This document shows, piece by piece, positions 23,301 through 31,102 of a stretch of 37,229 bases of DNA. Below the pieces are notes generated by a model. That model saw only the letters and a program-made list of their open reading frames with translations, did not search any database and had not been told where the DNA came from. A program made the translations under genes and the position numbers. Origin of the DNA: an uncultured Phycisphaerales bacterium (GTDB lineage: Bacteria > Planctomycetota > Phycisphaerae > Tepidisphaerales > Tepidisphaeraceae); contig CAIQIQ010000141.1 in assembly GCA_903871935.1 (NCBI GenBank), forward strand, positions 1 to 37,229. The letters are read 5' to 3'. Position 1 is the stretch's first letter. The number at the start of each line of letters is the position of its first letter.

Positions 23301-24926
23301 ATGCTCGTTCAGCCAGCGCTCTTGCCTGACGTCCAGCTCGATCTCGACTCCGTCGCCGAACTCTCCGACCTACCACCCCTCTGGGCCCTCCACGACCTCA
23401 TCCCCTGCCATCGCCTCTCCCTCGTCGCCGCTCCCACCGGCTCTGGCCTCACCCAGCTCGCCTGCCATCTCGCCTCCGCCTTCGCCACCCAGCCCGGCAT
23501 CTCCACCGGCCGGACCATGTACCCGCCGGCCAATCCCGACGGCACTCTCCCCGACCCTATCATCATCCCCAACGAGACAGGTCCACAAAGCTGTCCCACC
23601 GTCCTTCTCATCTCCTACCGCGACCAACACGATGTCCTAAAACCTCGCCTGCAGGCCCTGGGCGTCGATCCCGATCAGGTCCTTGTCCTCTCCCAGGTCC
23701 ATCGCGAGTATCCCAAGGTCTACGGCCAGGAGCCCCGCGGCCGTTCCGCTCCCTTCTCGCTCGATGATCTCGATGCCCTCTCCGAACTGCTGCATGTGCA
23801 CAAAACCATCCGTCTGGTCCTGATCGACAATGCCGATCTGCTCTTCGCCGCCACCAACGATCCCGCCCGCGCCAAAGTCCAGCGCGATCTGGACTCCCTC
23901 GCCATCGTCGCCGAGAAGAGAGAAGTCGCCATCGTCCTGCTCGCCGGCGTCCCGCACCTGCAGCGCAATCCCTTCGCCTCCCGTCTCTTCGCCGCCATGC
24001 GGGATGCCTGCCGCCTGGTATACTTCATGGTTCCCGACCTCGAAGACCCCGAGCACCGCCTGCTCTTCTGCATCAAAAACACCCTCAGCCGCTTCAACTC
24101 CACCCGCAAACTCCAGACCCTCACTCCCGCCTCCCCATCCAGCTTCCGCGCCCTCAACACCAACCTGCAGTCCCTGACCCTTCCCCACTACTTTGCCCTC
24201 CTGCATCAGCAGCGATCCTCCTCCCATCGCTCCGGCCCATCTCCCGACATGCACGATGATGCCTGCCAGTTCCTCCTGCAAGCCCTGGCCACCGGCCCGC
24301 GCCCGGCCGGCGCCCGCCGCAACCCCGCCCCCGGCACGCTGCGTCACATGGCCGACGAGGCCGGCTGCGCCTGGGGCACCATCCTGCGCGCCAAGAGCAC
24401 CCTCCACATCACCAGCCACTTCGAGCAAGATCACTGGACCTGGCACCTCCCAGCCACCATCCCCAACTCCCGAATACATGTCTTCCCACTCCCGCTTGGT
24501 CCATGGATGGAGTCGCCGTGGCGACGAGAGGGGCCGGGGGTGAGGGTGCCGTACCCGGCACACCCCCCTCGATCTCCACAGAACCGGTCGCGGATGGAAC
24601 CTGCGCACCTCCTCCCCCAAACGAAGCGCAACCCACGCTTCCACCACAAGATACGCCACCCCACCCCACCCCCGCGAGAACCTGCCCACCTGCGCCAATT
24701 GTGGCGCAGTCGTGCCCGACTGCGGTGCCCGCACCCCTCCCGGGTGCAGGGCTGGCGGGCCGAACAGACACCCCAATGCCAGAACCGTTGCCCATCCCAG
24801 TCACTCATGCCCCATCCGCCCCCACCACCCCCGACTCTACAGAGTCTCCTTCGCGCCTTGGCGACGTCGCGGCCGCCGTTTCTCCTTCCGGAGCCGCCGC
24901 ATGACCCAAACCCCGACCGCCAATAG
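23301..24926 (+). CDS. RepA/RecA-like AAA ATPase with degenerate P-loop and long proline-rich tail
   Basis: The 541-residue product (ATG 23301 behind AGGGGA) has the layout of AAA_25/RepA-type ATPases, often found on mobile DNA. The P-loop region LVAAPTGSGLTQLACHLA (about residues 41-58) has Leu where the essential Lys of GxGKT should be. A Walker B-like LVLIDNADLLF lies at about 172-182, and a sensor-like IVLLAGVPHL near 211-220. Residues about 318-385 resemble a winged helix-turn-helix (GTLRHMADEAGCAWGTILRAKS). From about 386 to the end the sequence becomes Pro/Arg-rich and reads through a dispersed repeat (SPWRREGPGVRVPYP). The true C-terminus may lie near residue 390, with the tail a read-through of repeat DNA. 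Confidence 0.65.
   Translation: MLVQPALLPDVQLDLDSVAELSDLPPLWALHDLIPCHRLSLVAAPTGSGLTQLACHLASAFATQPGISTGRTMYPPANPDGTLPDPIIIPNETGPQSCPTVLLISYRDQHDVLKPRLQALGVDPDQVLVLSQVHREYPKVYGQEPRGRSAPFSLDDLDALSELLHVHKTIRLVLIDNADLLFAATNDPARAKVQRDLDSLAIVAEKREVAIVLLAGVPHLQRNPFASRLFAAMRDACRLVYFMVPDLEDPEHRLLFCIKNTLSRFNSTRKLQTLTPASPSSFRALNTNLQSLTLPHYFALLHQQRSSSHRSGPSPDMHDDACQFLLQALATGPRPAGARRNPAPGTLRHMADEAGCAWGTILRAKSTLHITSHFEQDHWTWHLPATIPNSRIHVFPLPLGPWMESPWRREGPGVRVPYPAHPPRSPQNRSRMEPAHLLPQTKRNPRFHHKIRHPTPPPREPAHLRQLWRSRARLRCPHPSRVQGWRAEQTPQCQNRCPSQSLMPHPPPPPPTLQSLLRALATSRPPFLLPEPPHDPNPDRQ
24511..24562. repeat. Dispersed GC-rich repeat inside the ATPase reading frame
   Basis: A small hairpin, gtcgcc-gt-ggcgac (24512-24525), is followed by gagaggggccgggggtgagg, which in frame gives REGPGVRV. 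I recall EGPGVRG-type strings as the translation of a widespread intergenic repeat in planctomycetes. It lies at the boundary between the conserved ATPase part and the low-complexity tail. Confidence 0.5.
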
Positions 24927-24987
24927 CAGAACGCGCACCAACCAATCAGGGATGCACCAATCCGCGTCAACCTGTTACGGCACCACC

Positions 24988-26649
24988 CTACCAGCCCTTG
25001 CCGCTCTTGCGCGTACCGCACACATTGACCTCGATGCCCAGCGCGGCCGCCATCGCTGCCTTCGCCAGCATCGCCTTATCCGCTTCCTCCGCGCTCTTCG
25101 CGTACGCCACCAGAATATGGTTCGCCTTATGCTTTGCCATGAACTGATCCCGACTCACGCCATACAACACCGCATGCATGATCGGCCATTGCGGCGTCGT
25201 CGCCTGCCATCTGCGGTTCGTCTCCGCCTCAGGCAGTTCCACCACGCCCGCCCGGCCGACGTCCATCTTCAACTTCGGACCCTCCACATAGACCCGGCTC
25301 CACACAATCTCGCCCGGCTTGCTAACTCCCTTGAGCGTGCCGCCACCCAGCCGGAAATACATCTTCGGCTGCCGCTCCGAGCTCGCGCCTTTCCATCCGC
25401 CAACAAAATGAGCCGGCGGCGCAGAGCCGGAAATCAGGAACACCCAAACATACTCGCTGACCGTCCCGCTCTTGTCCTCATCGCCCCAGCGCACATCATG
25501 CAGCGTGCTTTCCATCGGCTGGCCCATCGCCTTGTGCACGCGCACCGTCATAAGCTGATCCAGACCGATGCACTCATCTACCTCGTTAAAATGCGGAATC
25601 GGATCGCCATCACGGATGACATTTCCCTGCGCATTCTTCACCGGCGGACGATCCGCATTGTTCAGCATCCCTTCCACCAGATCCGATGCCGGCAGCAGAT
25701 CTTTCAATCCCTGTTGGTACTGAATGCCCACCAGGTCGCACCCGAACTCATCGGCCATTCGGCAGGTTGCGATATACATCTTGCACTGCGTCAGGATCTG
25801 TTTATCCGTCAGTTCCGTCTCTTCGTTGCTTCCCACGACAAACTTCATCCCGCGATCTTCCATCCACTTCCGGCACACCAATGCCTCTTCATCGCTCACT
25901 TGCGTCGTGGCATAGTAGAGTGCCGACTGGCTCAACCGCTCCTTGAACACACCCGTCGGCTGGATCAGTTCATCGGGGATAATGGCATTGGCCATGCCCA
26001 TGCATCCTTCATCGAAGATACCCATGATCGCCCGATTCGCCTTGAGCTGCGCCGCCAACACTGTCCCAAGTTTCTTTTCCGCCCCACCCACCTTCACCTT
26101 CGACAGGGGCACGGCCTGCGGCGTCGGATGCTTCACATGCCCGGTCTTCAGCCACTTCCTCAGCGTGTCCGTGAAGAACGCATCCGTAAAGTCCTCACTC
26201 CAGACCGTTGTGTATTTCTTCGCAAACTTCGTCAGGCATCCATTCAGGTTCAGCATCCCCACCAGGCCCGGCCATGTACCCGACCAATTCGCACAAGTCA
26301 TGATCGGCCCCTGGTGCCCCAGCAATCCCGGCAGCACATGATGCGAATACTGCCAAACCGCCTCGGCAACGATCACCGGCGCCTTGGGATCCATCTTCGC
26401 AAAGACATCAAGCCCCTCTTTCTGCGAAGCAATGAACCCATGCTGCGCATCCGCCTTGAACCCATGCGCCCGAACCAGCTCATACCCCTGTTCTGCCAGA
26501 GCGCGCTTCAACGCCTCTTCCATCTTCTGCTGTTCCGGCCAGCACTGTTGATTAGCCGACAGGCGCAGGTCACCGGAGGCAACCAGGTAGACCTGGTTCT
26601 TGCGAAGCTTGGGCGTTTTGACGGTTACAGGCAGAGCGTAGGCGGCCAT
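24988..26649 (-). CDS. L-fucose/L-arabinose isomerase-family protein
   Basis: The 553-residue product has the size and segment order of FucI/AraA-type isomerases, which convert aldoses such as L-fucose to ketoses using Mn. Recognisable pieces are an N-terminal nucleotide-fold-like domain (VYLVASGDLRLS, PVIVAEAVWQYSHHVLPGLLG, GPIMTCANWSG), a middle domain with GIFDEGCMGMANAI, and the C-terminal part with ESTLHDVRWGDE and PPAHFVGGWKG. The catalytic Glu/Asp/His cannot be assigned with certainty, so substrate and activity are inference. I chose ATG 26649 because GAGGA lies five bases upstream; ATG 26664 lacks a site. It has no signal peptide. It is convergent with the ATPase gene, 61 bases away. 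Confidence 0.8.
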   Translation of the reverse strand: MAAYALPVTVKTPKLRKNQVYLVASGDLRLSANQQCWPEQQKMEEALKRALAEQGYELVRAHGFKADAQHGFIASQKEGLDVFAKMDPKAPVIVAEAVWQYSHHVLPGLLGHQGPIMTCANWSGTWPGLVGMLNLNGCLTKFAKKYTTVWSEDFTDAFFTDTLRKWLKTGHVKHPTPQAVPLSKVKVGGAEKKLGTVLAAQLKANRAIMGIFDEGCMGMANAIIPDELIQPTGVFKERLSQSALYYATTQVSDEEALVCRKWMEDRGMKFVVGSNEETELTDKQILTQCKMYIATCRMADEFGCDLVGIQYQQGLKDLLPASDLVEGMLNNADRPPVKNAQGNVIRDGDPIPHFNEVDECIGLDQLMTVRVHKAMGQPMESTLHDVRWGDEDKSGTVSEYVWVFLISGSAPPAHFVGGWKGASSERQPKMYFRLGGGTLKGVSKPGEIVWSRVYVEGPKLKMDVGRAGVVELPEAETNRRWQATTPQWPIMHAVLYGVSRDQFMAKHKANHILVAYAKSAEEADKAMLAKAAMAAALGIEVNVCGTRKSGKGW

Positions 26650-27399
26650 AAAGTCCTCATGCAAACGTTTGTTTTTTGGCCCTGTCCGCCTTCCCAGGCA
26701 GAACTCCTCAGGGTCAAATCAGCGTACCGGATGCAGTAGCTGCTGTGAAGGACCGAAGAATCCTTCATTGACGGGCAAACAGTCGTCGCTGCATTGGCGA
26801 TGGCCGACCTCTGTGGATGTGTTAATCTGGGCAAGATGCGACATCTGGCCGCACCGGCCGGAATTGCCCTTGCGCATTGTTGTGTTGGCTGCTCAACATG
26901 AGTATACTGACAAACGTCTGGTGAACAGTCTTTGACCGTCGATCTGCACGAGACAGGTCCAGACGGTGTAAGAATGGCCGTTCGCCAACCGTGGTGGTTG
27001 CACGCAACGCAATCATCCCGCCGCGAGGCGATGCTGCCTTGCGGCATGATGCGGAAACGCTTTATTGTGTTTTCGCGCGTTTTCATCTCGTCTGCTCCGC
27101 GACGCCGCGTGGCGACTTAGCACTTCTCTTCCGTGCTACGACAGCCGGGACTGTGTGCCTTGAACAATCAGGTTGTTCATTGGATCGACTTGGTTCCGAT
27201 TGACGGTCGGAGGTTTCTTGGCGTTCCGGGCCATAATACGCAGTGGAGGTCGAGGCCCATAAACGCCACATGCTTTGTCCCGCGATTTTCGGCATCAGTA
27301 GAGCCGACGCACAGGCTGCGAGGGCGGCCAATGTGAACCATCGCGGCACCCTAAGCATTTACCGCCGGGACATCACCGGTAACACGATTGCAGGCCAAG
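26650..27399. other. Long intergenic stretch before the multi-hairpin element
   Basis: About 750 bases lie between the fucose-isomerase-like gene and the structured element. Forward reading frames are short and without family resemblance. A minus-strand frame at 27083-27358 may be a small exported protein (listed separately). The remainder (26650-27080) shows no recognisable gene and no T-tract terminator. Confidence 0.45.
27083..27358 (-). CDS. Possible small exported protein (low confidence)
   Basis: A 91-residue frame starts MLRVPRWFTLAALAACASAL, which looks like a signal peptide or single membrane helix, and continues with a hydrophilic, Arg/Ser/Glu-rich tail. The composition changes sensibly from hydrophobic to polar, unlike the random antisense frames elsewhere. 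However, no good ribosome site precedes ATG 27358 and no family is recognised. Real gene or chance frame: undecided. Confidence 0.3.
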   Translation of the reverse strand: MLRVPRWFTLAALAACASALLMPKIAGQSMWRLWASTSTAYYGPERQETSDRQSEPSRSNEQPDCSRHTVPAVVARKRSAKSPRGVAEQTR

Positions 27400-27526
27400 C
27401 GCCGCAATCCGGCGGTCGAAGGGTTCGCTCCTGCCTGGAAACAGGAGCACAACAAACGCGGGCCATAGCCCGCGCATGATGTACTGATCGGCCGGAACTC
27501 GATGACGAGTTCCGGCCGATTTGTTT
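27400..27526 (+). ncRNA. Candidate structured RNA: four hairpins ending in a terminator
   Basis: Four perfect hairpins occur in 120 bases: cgccg-caatc-cggcg (27400-27414), gctcctg-8-caggagc (27427-27448), cgcgggc-cata-gcccgcg (27457-27474), and a 14-pair stem (27488-27519) followed by tttgttt. Only the plus strand has the T-tract after the last stem. No plus-strand protein gene precedes it for more than 2 kb, so an independent small RNA, or the 3' end of a longer one, is the simplest explanation. It does not match RNase P, tmRNA, SRP RNA or a tRNA as far as I can see. The 5' end is unknown. Confidence 0.45.
27488..27526 (+). terminator. Strong intrinsic terminator at the convergent junction
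   Basis: tcggccggaactcg (27488-27501) pairs perfectly with cgagttccggccga (27506-27519) around the loop atga, and tttgttt follows. The last T bases overlap the stop codon of the opposing alcohol dehydrogenase gene (27525-27527). On the minus strand the same stem lies just after that stop, but without a T-tract. Confidence 0.85.
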
Positions 27527-28682
27527 ATAGCGCCGCCCACAGCACCCCCGCCAATTCGTCATCGGTCAAGATGACCGGGTTGTACCGCATGCTGCTCGAC
27601 TTCTTTGCCAGTTCCACCATCGGCACAACCGCCGCCCCCGTGATCCCAAACTCCCGCAGCCGCGGAATCTGCATATACGCCGTCATCTCCTGGATGAACT
27701 CCACCGCCGCATCCACCGCCCGCTCATCCGCCAGTTCCCGCCGACCCGTCAGCGTCCGCCCGACTGCCGCGTACTTCCCCAACACCGCACTCGCGGCCTG
27801 CCGCTCCCGCAGCGCCCGCACATTCATCCGAATGACATGCGGCAGCAGCGCAGCGCACACAACTCCATGCGGCACCGTGAAACTCCCGCCCATCGGCGCT
27901 GCAAATCCATGCACCGCGCCCAGCCCCGCATTCGTCAGCGCAATACCCGACAGCAGCGCTGTGATCGCCATGTCCTCGCGTGCATCCAGATCCGATCCAT
28001 TGTCATACGCCCGCCGCAACGATCGCCCCGCCCGCGCTATTCCCTCCAGCGCCAATCCATCGGTTATCGGATTTGCATTCACCGACGTATACGCCTCAAT
28101 CACCTGGCACAGCGCATCTGCGCCCGAGGCCGCCGTCACACGCTTGGGCACTCCCACTGCCAGTTCCGCATCCAACAACGCCAGCCGCGGCAACATCAGT
28201 TCCGACCGGATCGACGCCTTGAACTGCTTCGCGTGATATCCGACGACCGCATTGCGCGTCGCCTCCGCCCCGGTTCCCGCCGTCGTTGGCACCGCAATCC
28301 ACGGGTAACTCGGATGAGTGATCTTCTTCCCCCGCCCGACAACTTCCATATAGTCCAGCGGCTCGCCGCCATTGCCCAACAGCGCCGCTGTCGCCTTGGC
28401 CGTATCCACAGCGCTTCCCCCGCCGATCCCGATCAGCACCTCGCACCCGCCAGCGCGGGCCAATGCAAGTGCCTCGCTCACACTCTCCACCGTCGGCTCG
28501 CCCTTCTGCCTGTACACCTCAAAAGAGATCGCCCCCAACTCTTTCTCCACGCGCTGCAGCAGCGCCGGCCCATTGTGAACCACCAGCACCTTCTTCCCCA
28601 ACCCCGCGACAAACTCTCCCAGCCGCGCCAATCCGCCGCGCTCCACGATGATCCGCCCGGGCATGAAGAACTCGAACTTCAT
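27525..28682 (-). CDS. Iron-containing (group III) alcohol dehydrogenase
   Basis: The 385-residue protein is a typical Fe-ADH, reducing aldehydes or oxidising alcohols with NAD(P). The dinucleotide-binding domain shows GIGGGSAVDTAKA (about residues 86-98) and VPTTAGTGAEAT (131-142). In the metal site, Asp189, His258 (AVHGF) and His272 (VPHG) are present, but the second ligand of FucO-type enzymes (His in DALTH) is Gln193 here (DALCQVIEAY). Gln at this place is known to me in a sub-branch of the family, so activity may be kept with a different metal preference. It overlaps the upstream ABM-protein gene by four bases (28679-28682), indicating translational coupling. Confidence 0.92.
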   Translation of the reverse strand: MKFEFFMPGRIIVERGGLARLGEFVAGLGKKVLVVHNGPALLQRVEKELGAISFEVYRQKGEPTVESVSEALALARAGGCEVLIGIGGGSAVDTAKATAALLGNGGEPLDYMEVVGRGKKITHPSYPWIAVPTTAGTGAEATRNAVVGYHAKQFKASIRSELMLPRLALLDAELAVGVPKRVTAASGADALCQVIEAYTSVNANPITDGLALEGIARAGRSLRRAYDNGSDLDAREDMAITALLSGIALTNAGLGAVHGFAAPMGGSFTVPHGVVCAALLPHVIRMNVRALRERQAASAVLGKYAAVGRTLTGRRELADERAVDAAVEFIQEMTAYMQIPRLREFGITGAAVVPMVELAKKSSSMRYNPVILTDDELAGVLWAAL

Positions 28683-28984
28683 GCCTTCTGCTCACCATAG
28701 AAGATCGGCTTATACTTCACGCCCACCCGCGGCTGCGCCATCCAGTCGCCCACCGCGCTCTTCCAACGCAGATAATGTGCCGTCTGCTGATGCTTCACGA
28801 AGTCTTCCTTTGCGTTGTAGACCTCGTAAAGAAAGAACCGATGCGGCTCTTCATCACCGCGCAGCACATCGAACCGGATATTCCCCGGCTCTTTTCGCGT
28901 ATTGGAAGCGTTATCCAGAGCCAATTCCATGAACTGTTTCACACATTCGGGCTTTACCCACAGACTGACGCATACAACGTACAT
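28679..28984 (-). CDS. Antibiotic biosynthesis monooxygenase (ABM)-domain protein
   Basis: The 101 residues form one ferredoxin-like ABM domain: VVCVSLWVKPECVKQFMELA, GNIRFDVLRGDEEPHRFFLYEVY and FVKHQQTAHYLRW are typical. The HQQTAHY segment carries the conserved His found in LsrG/YgiN-like members. Such proteins include quinol monooxygenases, heme-degrading enzymes and the AI-2-processing isomerase LsrG; which applies is not visible. It starts three bases after the DUF4091 gene and overlaps the Fe-ADH gene by four, so the three are certainly cotranscribed and the ABM protein may act on the same metabolite as the dehydrogenase. Confidence 0.88.
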   Translation of the reverse strand: MYVVCVSLWVKPECVKQFMELALDNASNTRKEPGNIRFDVLRGDEEPHRFFLYEVYNAKEDFVKHQQTAHYLRWKSAVGDWMAQPRVGVKYKPIFYGEQKA

Positions 28985-28987
28985 AGA

Positions 28988-30889
28988 TCACTCCTTTGGC
29001 AGCTTGTCCTTGATCTGCTCCAGGCGGTCGCCGGCGGCCTGAACGGCGTTGTCCCAATCGGCGGGATTGTGGCTCCACTTCCCGTAGCCGTACTGTTCGG
29101 GCGCGGATGCAGCTTCGGACAGCGCAACGTTCAGCACCTTCTTGCACAGATCGTTGGCCAGACGCTCTTCGCCGGCCTGCTTGAGGAGCCAGAAGTATTC
29201 GTAATCCGTCTGCCCCCGCCGGATCTGCTTCGTGCGGATGTTCCAGATGGGCAGATCGAAATTGACCTTCTTGCCCGGGTAGATGAACACGCCCTGCGAA
29301 ATGGCCCATGTGCGGTTGCGCGGATGGTCCCAGATCTCGTTGTCATTATTCTCGCCAGCGCGCCCGCGCCCCTGGATGAAGCGGTCCGGATTCCTGGGGT
29401 CAGGCGTGGCCTTGCGCCACGCCTCGGTCATCGAGTAATAGCATTCGTAATCGAGTTTGTATTGCCACGCGATCCAGCTCCACGTGCGCATGGCGATGCC
29501 GTCGGCATCCAGCGTCTCGTTGCCCTGGTAGGGTTCGCCTCCCTGATAGAACGCCTTCTTGTGGTCCTTGGCCAAGGCATCCATATCGGGAACGTTATAG
29601 TAGTCGCCGGCCACCATCCACCAGTCGAGGTTATCCTTCCAGAGATCGAAGATGGGCTTCTGTTCGGTCCAACTCTTGCCAAGGATCGTGTACACCGCGA
29701 TCTGCCGCCCGAGGTTCGGGCCCGGCGAGTTCTTCACGCGCTTCGCATAGTCGTTGAGCTTCTCCGCCTGGCCGCGTGGCGGCTCGTCCGCCAGATATGC
29801 GTAGGCGCGGCTGATATCCCAGCCCTTCTCCTTCCAGTGATTCTTGATCTCCACGATCATCTGATCCCAGGCCTTTTCACCCGGTGGGAACTGGGCGTTG
29901 CCGCTCTTGATCCCTGTGAACAGCGGCACCTTCCACACCTCGATGGCATCCTGGCCGGTGCCGAAGATGTTGTTGGTGGGACTGAGAACCTTCCCGAACC
30001 GGCCGTCATATCCAGCCCAGTCCACCTTAAGCGTGCCATCGGCATTGGTGGTCACATTGGGGCGGCTTTCATCGTACATATTGCCGCAGGTGAAGCGATG
30101 CCGACGCGAATCGACGTACATCTGCTCCTCGTACTTCTGGCGTTTCGCCGGCGTATCCAGCCACCCGCCGCCGGACTGGTTCATGTCGTCCACGCCGCCG
30201 TTCATGAAGAAGACCGCGTGGATTTTGCGCGGAATGTCGAAGTCACGAACCTTCAGGCTCACCTTCACCGTCGCAGCGTTGGCGCCGGCGGCCGACACGG
30301 TCAGCGTTCCGGCGTACTGCCCGGCGGGCGTGCCGTAGGGGATAGCCAGATCGATCCACACACCCTGAATCTCGTTAGGCTTCACCGCAAAGGGTGGCCC
30401 GTCATATCCGCCGTACGTATTGCTGTCGCCCAAGGCCCAGGGAACCAACGCATCGGGATACCAACCCTTGCCCATGGTCGGGCCGTTGGTGGCGCCCGAG
30501 CCCTTGTCATTGACCTCGGTGTAGTAAATCTTGAACAGTTCGAGCTGCGCCGCGGAGAGCTTGGCGCCGTTAGGACCAACGAGGTCCGAGCTCTGGACGT
30601 TGACGTCTTTCAGACCCTGAGCTTCGCCCTCGATGCCAAGCTGAAATGCCAGCGTCTCGCCACGGGCTGCCGCCAGCGCGATGGTCTTCGCGTCGGCATC
30701 CCAGAGGATATTCTTCCGCTTGATCGCGCCAAGATCCTGCTTGGGATCAATGACGAAGATCTTCTTGCCGAACTTGTCGATCTTGTACCCATCCGGCACA
30801 GCCCACACATTCACATCGGCCGCGAACGCCACCGCGGCGACCAGAGCGGCGACACAACCAGCAACAGCTCGGACGATCATTCTCGACAT
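28988..30889 (-). CDS. Secreted DUF4091 / GH123-like glycoside hydrolase-type protein
   Basis: The 633-residue protein has a signal peptide (MSRMIVRAVAGCVAALVAAV, cleavage near AFAA). An N-terminal beta-sandwich region runs to about residue 215 and includes WIDLAIPYGTPAGQYAGTLTV, typical of the accessory domain of this family. A (beta/alpha)8-type catalytic part follows, with the acidic pair Asp-Glu at about 368-369 (YAYLADEPP), the position expected for the GH123-type catalytic pair. The C-terminal part contains QTDYEYFWLLKQ, characteristic of DUF4091 proteins. GH123 enzymes cleave N-acetylgalactosaminides; this protein is more distant and its substrate is unknown. ATG 30889 is preceded by GGGAGAGG. 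First gene of a three-gene operon. Confidence 0.85.
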   Translation of the reverse strand: MSRMIVRAVAGCVAALVAAVAFAADVNVWAVPDGYKIDKFGKKIFVIDPKQDLGAIKRKNILWDADAKTIALAAARGETLAFQLGIEGEAQGLKDVNVQSSDLVGPNGAKLSAAQLELFKIYYTEVNDKGSGATNGPTMGKGWYPDALVPWALGDSNTYGGYDGPPFAVKPNEIQGVWIDLAIPYGTPAGQYAGTLTVSAAGANAATVKVSLKVRDFDIPRKIHAVFFMNGGVDDMNQSGGGWLDTPAKRQKYEEQMYVDSRRHRFTCGNMYDESRPNVTTNADGTLKVDWAGYDGRFGKVLSPTNNIFGTGQDAIEVWKVPLFTGIKSGNAQFPPGEKAWDQMIVEIKNHWKEKGWDISRAYAYLADEPPRGQAEKLNDYAKRVKNSPGPNLGRQIAVYTILGKSWTEQKPIFDLWKDNLDWWMVAGDYYNVPDMDALAKDHKKAFYQGGEPYQGNETLDADGIAMRTWSWIAWQYKLDYECYYSMTEAWRKATPDPRNPDRFIQGRGRAGENNDNEIWDHPRNRTWAISQGVFIYPGKKVNFDLPIWNIRTKQIRRGQTDYEYFWLLKQAGEERLANDLCKKVLNVALSEAASAPEQYGYGKWSHNPADWDNAVQAAGDRLEQIKDKLPKE

Positions 30890-30986
30890 GGTCCTCTCCC
30901 TTAAATGGACAACCCCGACTGTACCGCACCCCGGCCGAATGCCGCAAGCGAAATACACCCGCGTGCATGGGACTTCACCCGGGAAC

Positions 30987-31050
30987 GCGGACGTCCCCGT
31001 CCGCATCTTCGCTTTACGCCAACGCCGGGGCCGCCAATCTCCCGATTGGC
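30987..31050. repeat. Two 18-base hairpins with identical TCCC loops
   Basis: gcggacg-tccc-cgtccgc (30987-31004) and gccaatc-tccc-gattggc (31033-31050) are both perfect 7-base stems around the same TCCC loop, 46 bases apart, with entirely different stem sequences. They lie in the divergent intergenic region between the DUF4091 and ArcS-like genes. In frame the first gives GRPRPHLR-type peptides, which I recall from other planctomycete loci. Confidence 0.7.
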
Positions 31051-31102
31051 ATCCGCTCTCTCCCGCCGCTCATGCTACAATCCCCCACGCCCGAGGTATC
31101 CC

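Noticed and set aside
24680..24760. Zinc-ribbon-like string CANCGAVVPDCG in a frame overlapping the ATPase tail
   Set aside because: Only a partial Cys pattern, in a frame without start, inside low-complexity DNA where all frames are open; kept only as a remark under the tail finding.
24712..26739. Long plus-strand frame opposite the fucose-isomerase-like gene
   Set aside because: Composition is His/Arg/Pro-rich with no domain; the minus strand has a clear start, ribosome site and enzyme motifs.
27400..27480. Resemblance of the hairpin region to a tRNA or RNase P RNA
   Set aside because: No T-arm GGTTCGANNCC with matching acceptor stem, and none of the conserved RNase P or tmRNA blocks is present.
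28775..30904. Long plus-strand frame opposite the DUF4091 gene
   Set aside because: Antisense artefact; the minus-strand protein has a signal peptide, a catalytic-pair motif and a good Shine-Dalgarno site.
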